Source: Akebia trifoliata
Lineage: Eukaryota > Streptophyta > Magnoliopsida > Ranunculales > Lardizabalaceae
NCBI GenBank assembly: GCA_017979445.1
Contig: CM030708.1
Span: forward strand, 30,847,613-30,911,612
Length of the DNA stretch: 64,000 bases
Reading direction: 5' to 3'
The translations under genes and the position numbers were made by a program. A model generated the notes under the pieces. The model ran no database searches, had not been told where the DNA came from, and worked only from the letters and a program-made list of their open reading frames with translations. This document shows, in pieces, positions 21,990-32,341 of the stretch. The stretch's first letter is position 1. Every line of letters begins with the position of its first letter.

Positions 21990-24551
21990 TTAATGCAAAA
22001 GAAATGCCCCATGATCACTTTCCATATCCTGGTCCAATTCTTGTATATCATCATTATCTGAGGAAAACATAATAAATAAGACTATTTGTTATAATTTACT
22101 CGATTAGTTAAAAAAATGGAACTAAGAAATTAACTTAAAAAAAGAATTACAATTGCCTTGGACAGTAGAATCTATCTTCTTTCTCTTTGGATTTGTAGGA
22201 CATATTCGTTTGTCGTGTCCAAGTTTGTGACATAGTGCACATTTTCTTTTCTTCTTCTGTTGGCTCAACTCAATACCACTTTTCAATCTACCCGTACTAT
22301 CAACATTTCCCTTTCCTTTCTCATCTTTCTTCCTACCCTTTGTTTGCGAAATGTTTGGATTTAGAAGCAACAATTGAGATGGGTTATTATTACATTGATC
22401 ATGTCTGCCTTCAATTGCAGGAACCACAATACTTGACATTTCTTCACGTCGAATTTCACAAATTTGTTGAGAAAGTTCATTTAAAGTATTCATGAACAAT
22501 GTGTATGCTTTCGTTGAAGGTGTTGCAAAACTGGCCAATTTAGTAGCTTGTTGACACATATTGGCAAATCTCATTGTGTCTGATAGTTCTTTCCCGTCGC
22601 TTGTTATATGTGCGTCCGTCATCCTAAATTTGTTAGCCCCTTGTCGCCATCTTTCAAGAATGAAGTGTGACGGTATTTCATCAATGTCAAGGTGTGTAAA
22701 CACCTTTAAAAAATGTCGACAAAGAATTCCAAGAAACTCAAATTGTTTACATTCGCATGTACCCTTGTAGGTATCCAAATTGAATTTCAAAAGAAACTCT
22801 TCAGACTCGCCACACTTAGTTTTCACTAAAAATGTTTGAAATCCATCTTCCATTTCTTTTCTTTCAACTTTATACCGGAAAACTTGGATCCATTCTTTCT
22901 TAAATTTGTCAAACATAGCTTTAGTATAAACTTTTGCGGCATGCTTCAAAAGTAACTCCTTGTCATTAACACATCGAAACTTGTGCTCTGTCTCATAATC
23001 TAAATCACTCTCCTTTTTCATAATATCTTTCAGTGCTTGTTCATACTTGATAACAAATTCTCTGAGATTTGTTTTCGAATTAACGAATCCATCAAAAAAT
23101 GCATTAATGCTTTCGCTACGCCCAGTGGTATTCATACCAGCAAAAAAAATGCTTCGATTATAAGTAGGGACCCAAGATTCTCGTATCTGAAATAATTGTT
23201 GAAGCCATTCATTTCCTTCTAATCTATTTTTCTCAATCACGCTATTCCACTGCTTTTCGAACTCGTCCCCTGTGTATGTCGACCAAATACATTTTTCCAT
23301 CTCACTTCTGAAATTAGAACCTTCAAAGTATTTATGAGATAACTTCTCTGCAAACTTCTTCCTGATGTGCCAAATACATAGGCGATGATGGGTGTTGGGA
23401 AAAACTTTGGTAATTGCATTTCTCATTGCCAAATCTTGATCTGTGATTATCGAAATTGGATGTCGTCCTCTCATAGCTTGAAGCCAAGTCTCAAATAACC
23501 ATATGAAAGTAGTTTCTGTTTCATCTTGTAGAAGAGCGCATCCAAATTGAATTGACTGAAAATGATGATTTACCCCAGTAAATGGAGCAAACGGCATCTC
23601 GTACTTATTTGTCCTATAAGTTGTATCAAATGTAACGACATCACCGAAATACTCATATGATAATCTTGACCTAGCATCCACCCAAAAAAAGTTTGTCGCC
23701 CTCCTATCATCATCGTACTGTATTGCATAGAAAAATTGCGGATTTTCATTTTGTTTTTTCATGAAGTAATTGAGTACAAAATTTGCATCTCCTTTTTCCA
23801 ACACCTTATGCCTAACATCCCTCAGGTGGTTGTAACAGTCTCTATCATTGAAACCAATCAGATCCCCACCAAGAATTGTTGGAACTTTACTAACTTGAAT
23901 ATTTTCTCTTTGGAATATTTCAACTAAATCTTTAGCAATTTTCGGCATACTTCGATTTGATCTCATTTTCATTCTCCTTGCTGGTGTGACTAACTTGTGA
24001 TTATGACTGTCATTGAAAAGAGACACTTTCCATTTTGCTGTATATTTATCGAATACGATGCGCATGTATGCCTCACATCCACATTTAAAAGTTGAACAAC
24101 TTTTGGAAATCTTCTTCTTGCCCCGTTCATTTCCACGTGTTATCGTCTCTTCTTGCGCTTTCGAGGCATGTTTACCTTCGTGTATGCAAACATATGTTAC
24201 TCCGGTCACCTGATCTGAACCCCGTACTGTTTTATTTGTACTTCGTACACGAATGCAAAAACCTTCCTGACGTGCATAATCTTCATAGTATTTTTTCGCT
24301 TCCTCAATAGTATAAAAAAGCATCCCTACATACGGAGTATTTAACTTTTCAACATCTTTGCCGGGACTTTGGAATTGAATAAGTTCCCCAATATCTACTT
24401 GTATGGCCGATGATGATCCTATGTTTTCACCAATAGGGACACTCCCCATATCTTCACCGATAGGCAAATTCCCCATATCTTCACCGATATGCACACTCTC
24501 CAAATTTTCATCGACAGGCACACTCCCACAATCAACGTCAATCGTATCCAT
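21990..24551 (-). CDS. FAR1-type MULE transposase (two exons)
   Basis: Exon 1 (24551-22151) alone gives an 809-codon ORF ending at 22122. I propose a donor at 22150 (GTAATTC) and an acceptor TTTCCTCAG, with exon 2 at 22057-21990. This keeps frame (2,469 nt, 822 residues) and adds an acidic tail DDIQELDQDMESDHG. Order: short repeats of IGEDMG type (10-46), FAR1 DNA-binding zinc domain (about 85-190), MULE catalytic domain with D309 (VVTFDTTY), D371 (IITDQD) and a candidate E480 (GRSESINAFF), SWIM zinc finger (C599, C601, C611, H613), and a CX2CX4HX4C knuckle (771-784). It would bind TIRs and cut and move the element. No stops or frameshifts, and it sits inside 1.25-kb TIRs. A domesticated FAR1/FRS factor is less likely here. 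Confidence 0.85.
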
Positions 24552-24559
24552 GATAACTC

Positions 24560-25578
24560 CCAGATAGTAACCAATTATCTAAAACAAATATCATCCAAAT
24601 ATACATCTAATTAATTTAACTAATTATCAACGTGAGAGCATACTAAACTATTTTGATTTGTAATTTTGACTTTTGCACAGTGTACAATCAAAGAGAGAAA
24701 CCAGGAGGCGATGTCAGGTTATCTTATAGATAGCCGGAAGAACGCACAGTTCTCAGTCCCACGGTAAGGGAGCCCTGTGTTCTCAATCTTTGACTGTACA
24801 GAGTACAGTAATTGATGTGTGTGTGTGCATGCGTGCATGTGTAATTTTTTTTATATAAAATTATAAATTAGATTATCGAATACACAATAACATTTTATTA
24901 TAAATTTATAAATTAGATTATCAAATACCCAATAATATTTGATTTATAAAATAAAAAAAATTAATTATAAATTATTTGCAACATTCGATTCAATTTATAA
25001 ATATGTAATCAACCAAATCCCTTGATTTTGAAGATGAAAAACTTTTCATTTTTACATACAATGAAAAATGCAAGTTGGAGTTGTACCTCAAACTTTGGTA
25101 TGTTTTTCCTCGTTCCTCTTTCAAATGCAAGTATCAGTAGAAATGCCAATGCAGGTCCTTTTATGTCAACAAGAAAGTTCTGCACGTGAGCAGGGCACGA
25201 GCTTTGTCATAATTTAGTATTACTGAGTCAATGTAGATTACATACATATGTTAATGAAGAAAACAAATATGAAAATAAAAACTCCAATGAATATATTGAA
25301 GATGTCATAGTTCGATGGGAAAACTTAGCCGAACACACCGAAAAACATAAAATAATTTTCTTCTATTGAAACCACCACATTAAAATCATTCATAAAGAAA
25401 AACAACAGGAAATAGGTGTTCATTAAAGATTACTCATTTTGATTGTGTGTTAGAAGGCATAGACCAGAGCACTTAACAAAGTACATAAGTTTTATAATAA
25501 AAGAGACGTATTCATTCATTGTTTTGGTATGTGGAAATAAGATCATCATACAAACTTCAAACAATTATAATCCATGTT
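24560..25578. other. Transposase 5' flank; no gene seen
   Basis: AT-rich. It includes an imperfect inverted pair TGTACAATCAAAGA (24681) and, in reverse complement, TGTACAGTCAAAGA (about 24800), with a GC-richer 75-bp middle. It could form a hairpin in the transposase promoter or leader. The rest up to the right TIR shows nothing I recognise. Confidence 0.4.
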
Positions 25579-26832
25579 CCAAAGCAGCATTCAAGGTTTG
25601 ATTACTAATAAGATTCCATATGGACATATTGTAAAGGATGTATGGCTAGTGTACAAAATACAACATTCATTGCAAATTTATATATTTTATTTTTATCTCA
25701 AAAAAAAGCGAAGGAAGGATGCCTTAGAATATCAAACAATTTCAACCCTCCATAAGAAAATTAACCACGAACTTCGTGAAGAAAAAAAAATTTGACAAGT
25801 ATCTACTTTTGCACCTTTTATATTTTCTTCATTTAGCAATCCAATAATTAGAACAAAGTTCAAAATGATGTAAACATCCAAGCAATCGACTATTTGATTA
25901 TTAGATATCAATAAAAATAATTGAGTATATAAATATCTCATTTAGTATACTCATTCAATCAAATTTCCATCCAAATTAGATCCATTACCTTGGAAAAATG
26001 AAATTAGAACAAACTAATGTTCATGAAACCCTAGTTCTTAAATCAATTATCTCTAGAATAAAAATAAGAAAATTTTCAAATGATTCAAGCATAAACCCTA
26101 AAATCTGGTAAGAAATCGAACCTGAAAAGAGAAGAAATATATTATTTTGTTTGATTCTTGTTGTTATTGTAGTTAGGATCTTGTTGAGGAGAGTGGATCT
26201 TGTTCGTCGTTGTCGTTGAGGTCAGAGAGTCGCAGAGGAACGGTAGTTCGTTGTCGTCGTCGCAATAGAGAGGAAGAGAGTTAGGATTTCGGATAAAATG
26301 AGGAGAAGAGAGAAGAGAGAAATCTGAAACGAAGGAGAAGAGAAGGGTTTGAGTTAGAGAAATCTGAAATGAAGGAGAAGAGAGAAGAGAGAAGGGTTTT
26401 GAGACTGAGTTAGAGAAGAGTTTGAAACGAAAGAGAAGAGAGGAGATTTTGGTTAGGGAACGGTAGTTCGTCGTCGTCGTCGCAATAGAGAGGAAGAGAG
26501 TTAGGATTTCGGGTAAAATGAGGAGAAGAGAGAAGAGAGAAATCTGAAACGAAGGAGAAGAGAAGGGTTTGAGTTAGAGAAATCTGAAATGAAGGAGAAG
26601 AGAGAAGAGAGAAGGGTTTTGAGACTGAGTTAGGGAAGAGTTTGAAACGAAGGAGAAGAGGAGATTTTGGGTCGGGGAGGTGTTTAGAATTTGTAAAAGT
26701 ATTGAGTGAAATTATTAACATGTGTGTTATTGATCCGTGAAATAGACCTACGCCGTTAGATCTATCGCGATCCGACGATCCATATAATTTGTATGGATCT
26801 TTGTCCCAGATTTTGTTCACCGATCCCTTCCC
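25579..26832 (-). repeat. Right long TIR of the 19.8-kb element
   Basis: Inverse copy of 7014-8267 with the same length and the same internal two-copy tandem repeat. The outer end reads GTTCACCGATCCCTTCCC and is followed by TATATATTTATATAT. Confidence 0.9.
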
Positions 26833-26847
26833 TATATATTTATATAT

Positions 26848-27370
26848 GGGTCGCGTTCCTAAGACTCATATTGCGACTCACATCGCGACTCACGAAGACA
26901 GCCGTTCGATATTCACTTGATAGACGGTCCAGCTCGCGATTTGATTTTAAAACGATGAAGTTTCTAAATTTAGAACTACCTCCCCGTTAACAAAATAAAA
27001 AAATAAAAACAAAATTTCAGATCTGATTTCTCCATCCATCTTCGTCTTCTTCTTCACTCTCTTCCTCTTCGACAGATCGAACGGCATCTTCGTCTTCGTT
27101 TCTTCACTCTCTTCCTCTTCGACAGATCGAACGACATCTTCGTCTTCGTTTCTTCACTCTCTTCCTCTTCGACAGAGAGTTCTCCATCTTCGTCTTCTTC
27201 TTCCACTTCTTCGTTTCTAACCTCGTTTCAGCACAAATCGATCTCCATCTTTGTCTTCTTCTTCCTCTTCAAACTCACATCACCGTCTTGGATGATGGGT
27301 ACCGCTGGCGCAAATATGGGCAGAAAGTGGTGAAAAGGAACCCTAATCCTAGGTATGTGATTACATAGTC
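26848..27370. mobile_element. Left part of another TIR element carrying WRKY DNA
   Basis: It begins GGGTCGCGTTCCTAAGACTC right after the TA-rich flank of the 19.8-kb element, fitting the shared terminal motif. It contains three tandem units of about 57 bp rich in CTTCGTCTTC (27047-27185) and then a WRKY exon piece. A matching right end was not found, so its extent is unknown. Confidence 0.5.
27281..27351 (+). pseudogene. Captured WRKY domain exon fragment
   Basis: It reads [22 protein letters not shown] followed by GTATGTGATT. WRKYGQK is the DNA-contacting heptapeptide of WRKY factors, and the break after PNPR is the usual intron position of group I C-terminal (and group II) WRKY domains. 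The zinc-binding half of the domain (C..C..H..H) is absent. It cannot act as a WRKY factor alone. Confidence 0.85.
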
Positions 27371-27990
27371 TACAAGACATACAGTTGCAGAGAAAATTAT
27401 CTTATTTATTTTGGGTTTGTTTCCCACCTTTAGTTTCTATACCCACCCAATCGATTTTATGAAATTTCAAGGTGCACATTTGGCTTTTTTCTTCCACTAT
27501 ACAGACTATGGACGATCATTAGTGCTCTGATTGTGACTGATTTCACACCGAGTCATTTAAATAAAATGAAATAGATTATTATTATCCATTAAGGCTTCCA
27601 TGAGATCCAAACCTTAATCAGTCATTGGTCAAAAACTTTAAGAAGTAAGCACACTGTGTTAGATTTGTCTATGTCAAATGCTTGAGTTGGTCTGTGACGA
27701 GATTTGTTTCTATCCTTCCCAAAAATTTGGGGTCGACTCTTTGTTTTTCTATAATTTTGTTTTTAACAAAAATAAATGGGAATTATTTTTATTACAAGAA
27801 ACCACACAGATTACTCGAATATGCACAAGTGGAATGTCTGTGGATAAAGACTATGATGTTCTCAATTAATAGAATTTTTGAAAAAAGAAGATTGTGAAAT
27901 CAAATATGCCACCATTTGCACTCCACAAACTTCACTCAAAAATCCTCTTTGCACTTAGTGTATGATTGCACTCAGAAAAGAAAAAAAAAA
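27371..27990. other. No recognised gene
   Basis: AT-rich; probably includes the captured WRKY intron. Two overlapping short ORFs at 27678-27897 are out of frame with each other and look fortuitous. Confidence 0.4.
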
Positions 27991-27997
27991 CAAAAAC

Positions 27998-29060
27998 AAA
28001 AAAGCGTCTAGATGGATCTTCGCCAGATACCCCCAATATAATGAGGACCTAATTCTTTTTAGTACTTTTTTTCTTGTATATCCCTATATTAATTTTTTCA
28101 TAGTGGGGAAACCCTGTTAGATTAAAAAACTAACACATCAACCACTTAAAATAAAGAAGGGGGAGGGGGGAATCAAAGTGTCTAGATTTTCGCCAGATAA
28201 CCCCAATATAATAAGGACCAGATTCTTTGTAGTACTTTTTTTCTTGTATATCCCTATATTAATTTTTTCATAGTAGAGAAGTCATGTTAGATTAAAAAAC
28301 TAACACATCAACCACTTTAAGGTTCACGACCCATGTTAGATTAAAAAAAGGAAGGGGAGGGGAGGGGAGGGGGGGGATCAAAGTGTCTAGATCTTCACCA
28401 AATACCCCCAATATAACAAGGACCAGATTCTTTGTTGGACTATTTTTCTTATATATCCTTATATTAATTTTTTCATAGTGGAGGTGTCATGTTAGATTAA
28501 AAAATTAACTCAACAACTACTTAAAAAAAAAAAAAAAAAGAGGGGGGGGGGGGGGATCAAAGTGTAGATCTTTGCCAGATTCTTTGTAGTACTTTTTTTA
28601 CTTGTATATCCTTTTATTAATTTTTTCATAGTGGAGAAGTCATGTTAGATTAAAAAACTAAAACATCAACCACGTAAGGTTCGTGACCCATGTTAGATTA
28701 GGGGGAATCAAAGTGTTTATATCTTCGCCAGATACCCCAATATAATAAGGACCAGATTCGTTATAGTATTTTTTTTTTCTTATATATCCCTATATTAAAT
28801 TTTTTCATAGTGGAGAAGCCATGTTAGATTAAAAAACTAACGCATCAACCACTTAAGATTCATGACCCATGCTAGATTTAAAAAAGGGATGGGGAATCAA
28901 AGTGTCTAGATCTTAGCCAAATATAATGAGGACCGGATTCTTTGTCGTACTTTTTTTTTTATATTATATATCCCTATATTAATTTTTTTCATAGTGGAGA
29001 AGTCATTTTAGATTAAAAAAACTAACACATCAACCACTTAAGGATCATGACCCATCAGAT
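27998..29060. repeat. Six degenerate tandem repeats of about 150-205 bp
   Basis: Units start near 28007, 28172, 28376, 28556, 28706 and 28896 and share TCGCCAGATACCCC, TTGTATATCCCTATATTAAT and AACACATCAACCACTTAA. Unit junctions carry G-rich runs such as GGGGAGGGGAGGGGAGGGG (about 28355-28376). A diverged unit lies at 30535-30690. No spacers or coding potential, so this is a minisatellite-like array and not a CRISPR. Confidence 0.8.
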
Positions 29061-30029
29061 TTGAAAATGAATGATCATTGAATTCTAAAGTTTCAATGAA
29101 GGGATTTTGATGCCTCTACCCCATGGCGCTCTCTCAATCATCAAATTTTACCACAAGGAACTACAAAACTTAGAACATATACATTGCATCGCATGTTGAT
29201 CGGCCAAATTTCATGAGGCCAAGCCACCAAATCCCAAGGGAACTTTCCAAGATAAATGTTACATGCAAAACATGCAACATCCCCAGTTGTAGAGCCAAAG
29301 TTCTAAAAAATATCTCAAAGAATGACTGTCATTTGTCAAGATTATTGTAACTAGCACGACCAATGATTGTTATAGTTACAATTAATACACCAATCTCAAG
29401 AGGGGTGTGATTGAAAAATCACTGCAATAAGCTCTAAGACACTTCCCTCATCGTCATGTTCTAAATTTGACACCACGCCAACCCATATTTGCAAGTAGAA
29501 AAATAGAACCACTTTGTTACTTACAAAGAGAAATTACTCAAAAAAGAAAAAGGAAATAAGTGGTAAGTGGGGTCATACTCGCTTTCTATTTTGTGGTAAG
29601 ATATTATCGAACATTAATGATACATTTTCAAGAGAAATACATCATGGTACCATTAGGATTGTGGCTCACGATATATTGACCTTATCATCTTATGATCTAT
29701 AGCATAAAATAAAACAAGACCATCCAAATTTATATCTCATTCTTTCTCTCCAAAAGTGAAGAGTAGAGGGGAGAAATTGAGAGAAACCATTTTAAAATAT
29801 TTCATAATTTCAACTCCACTTCTAAATCTCTTTGAAGATATTTTAAATTTTCAAAGTTGTTCCAAATTCTCTCCTATCAATCCAAACATGGTGGAAAGAA
29901 ATTGAGTTTCTCTTATTTGTTAATGAGTTTCCCTTCTCTCCACTTTTCTCAATCCAAGCATAGCCTTAAGTTTGATTCAAGGTGTTGAAATTGATGGATA
30001 CTGAACTCCCAATTTTAAAATTAATATTC
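29061..30029. other. Gene-free; duplicated at 30.66-30.97 and 31.4-31.65 kb
   Basis: Blocks around ATGAATGATCATTGAA (29065), GTAACATGCAAAACA-like DNA (29260) and AATAAGTGGTAAGTGGGGTC (29555) recur at 30690, 30855 and 31610. This indicates an old local duplication. No gene is seen. Confidence 0.5.
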
Positions 30030-30334
30030 AATGGTCAAATTTTCAAAATGGGATAATTTTTTGTGAGGATGATCTCTATGGTGAGGAAATCATCCTTACA
30101 AAAAATCAGTCAATTCTGAAACTTCTAACCTCATGTTTACGAGTGTAAGTATCGTGGACCATCCATTTTTTATAAAACACTTTTGATGAGATTAGAAGTT
30201 TTGGAATGGACGGATTTTTGGTGAGGATGATCTCCTCATCAGATCATCTTCACCAATAAGCAACCCATTCCAAAACTTCAAATCCATGTAGGACAAAATG
30301 TGTTGACTAAATAATTGGCACCAAAATGACTCCC
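30030..30334. mobile_element. Degenerate double-hairpin MITE
   Basis: It contains the A/B-type core (GTGAGGATGATCTC and its inverses, twice) and ends CCC before (TA)n at 30335. The left outer end is not recognisable, so the left coordinate is approximate. Confidence 0.65.
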
Positions 30335-30967
30335 TATATATATATATATATATATTACTCCCAAAAGTAAATCCTGGCTCCACCCTTATATAATTCCTAT
30401 GTCTAACACTAGCTCTCTATTTAGTGATAGCTTTCATGAGAACCCGCTTAATATATAAGATAAAATAACTCTTGCTTTCCCATTAGCAAAGAAGAAGAAA
30501 AAAAAGGTCAAAAGGCTCAGTCACACAATTTAAGTCACCTCAATATAATATGGAGCGGATTCTTTGTATTATTCTTTTCTTGCAGTTCCCTGTATTAATC
30601 TTTCCATGGTAGAGAGGCCATGTTTTAATATAAAATAAAAAAAACTAACAGACAAATCAGGCATGTTTGGTTCATGACTTCCACCAGATTTAAAAATGAA
30701 TGATCATTGAACTCCAAATTTTCACAATTTTCATGATATAATCAATGCAGCTTAACCAAACTTCACAAGAATAAGAACATAAGCATTACATATAGATTGC
30801 CCAAACTTCTTGAGGTCAAGCTACCAGATCCAAAGGAAATTCTCCAAGCCAAACGTAACATGCAAAACACATAACGTCCCCGGCAATAGAGCCAAAGTTC
30901 TATAAAATTAATACACTAATCTCAAGATGTGCGTGATTGAAAAATCACCACAATAAGTTCTAGAATA

Positions 30968-31137
30968 ATGGTGAATGCATGCGGTCTTGGTACGCGGTTG
31001 GGTACGTGGCCGATGTGGCAAGGGCATAGAACCGCACATCTTTCTACCATGTATCCTGATGAAAATGATCTATTATTTTGTGCCCTTGCCACGTCAATCG
31101 TATATCCAACCTCGTACCAAGACCACGTGCATTCATC
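30968..31137. other. Long imperfect hairpin, possible small-RNA precursor
   Basis: About 58-nt arms at 30970-31026 and 31079-31137 pair with a loop of about 50 nt. The outer 30 bp (TGAATGCATGCGGTCTTGGT then ACGCGGTTGG) has about three mismatches. A mismatched patch follows, then GTGGCAAGGGCA pairs again. No flanking target duplication was found. It could be a young MIRNA-like locus, a MITE remnant or a chance palindrome. Confidence 0.5.
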
Positions 31138-31950
31138 ACGACTCTTAAGTACTAAGATACTACAATCATTATTATGTTATGGATTTGACAACAAACCAAC
31201 CCATTTTTTCCTTTGTGGAAAAATAGAGGAAAAGGATTCTTTGTAACACACGTTCGTGTAGCTATCTTGTAACACACTTTCAAAGGATGGGAGAGAGATA
31301 TTTAAAAAATAAAATAAAATTAACATCTCAGCCTCTTGCGACCATGACTTAGAATTGATATTTAAAAAAAATTCAAAAAACATGTTTTTTGATTGAGATC
31401 CAAGTCTTTAAAAATGAACAGCTAATGATCTCCCCAAATTTTTAAATGGTGAGATCTAATTTTGTCGCAAATGTGGCAATCTTCCAACCATTCAAAGTGT
31501 GCTACAGGTTGCTACAAGAACGTGTACTATAGAGAATCCGCTTCCAAAAATAGATCGCCTTTGGTACCTATAAAGAGAAAGTGGTCAATAAAGAAAAAAT
31601 GTAATGAGTAATAAGTGGTAAGTGGGGTCATGATCCTTTTCTACTTTTTTTTGTGGTATGTGGTTGGTGGACTTGATGTTGTCCAATAATAATGATATAG
31701 TCTCAAGAGAAATACATGATCACCCTCATACATAAAATAAATCAAGAATCTCCAAATTTATATCTCACTTTTTTTTGTTTGTTTTTTGTGGTAGTCTTAT
31801 TTTTAATGAGATAAACAATTCGAGTTGGGTGAGTATCAAACTTAAGTCTACGATATCTAGGGACTTTACCAACTAAACTAATTGACAGATAGCAATTGCT
31901 TCATTTCTTACATTGTTGATCTATTGGTTCAACATATCTTTAGTTGTTGT
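31138..31950. other. No recognised gene
   Basis: AT-rich; 31380-31640 is a diverged duplicate of 29.1-29.6 kb. Nothing else seen. Confidence 0.4.
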
Positions 31951-32099
31951 TAGGGCTGGCAACAAATCGGTTTGATACTAGATTAGTATCATATCATTAT
32001 CGATCCATAATTTTTACTTGTTGAATTGAATCCGTTCTGATCCGATCGGATCAGATCAATGTATCATTGAACCAAATCCGATCCAATGCCAACACCTTA
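31951..32099. mobile_element. Possible hAT MITE without clear TSD
   Basis: The left end TAGGGCTGGCAAC and the right end, in reverse complement TAAGGTGTTGGCATTGGATC, look like hAT termini. The subterminal DNA is rich in GATCCGATCGGATC-type palindromes. Flanking 8-bp repeats do not match. Confidence 0.4.
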
Positions 32100-32160
32100 T
32101 TTAATAATAATAAAAATGGGTCTGGGGAAAAACCTAGGTTTGGATTCCTCCTGTTGTTTC

Positions 32161-32225
32161 AAAGAATGTGAGAACTTCGTTTATGTTGCCAAACTCGCAA
32201 AACAAGCGGAGCGATTCAATGGTTA
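32161..32225 (+). pseudogene. 14-3-3 protein N-terminal scrap
   Basis: It reads ENFVYVAKLAKQAERFNG then stop. This matches the first helix of plant 14-3-3 proteins (VYVAKLAEQAERY), which bind phosphoserine clients. The stop follows where the family continues EMVEFM. Only about 18 residues remain. A (GA)26 tract follows at 32287-32338. Confidence 0.75.
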
Positions 32226-32283
32226 GGGGTTTTTCTCTCTCTAGATCTCGAATGTCAAGTTGATTATGGTTAGGGTTTGAATC

Positions 32284-32341
<58 letters not shown>

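Larger units (their letters stand above)
7014..26832. mobile_element. 19.8-kb MULE-like element with gene fragments
   Basis: The ends are inverted repeats of 1,254 bp (7014-8267 and 25579-26832) that look nearly identical by eye. They begin GGGAAGGGATCGGTGAAC and are flanked on both sides by TATATA. The interior carries a FAR1-type MULE transposase with intact catalytic motifs (21990-24551, minus) and a set of unrelated, intron-containing, decayed host gene pieces. A solo LTR and a hAT MITE are nested inside. The near-identical TIRs argue that the element moved recently or that the arms are kept alike by gene conversion. A segmental inverted duplication is the main alternative, but the exact coincidence of both outer ends with the MITE-like terminal motif and TA flank argues against it. 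Confidence 0.82.

Noticed and set aside
27998..29060. Regular repeats that could suggest a CRISPR-like array
   Set aside because: Units are 150-205 bp, abut directly and have no unique spacers or cas genes. The DNA is plant nuclear, so this is a degenerate tandem repeat.
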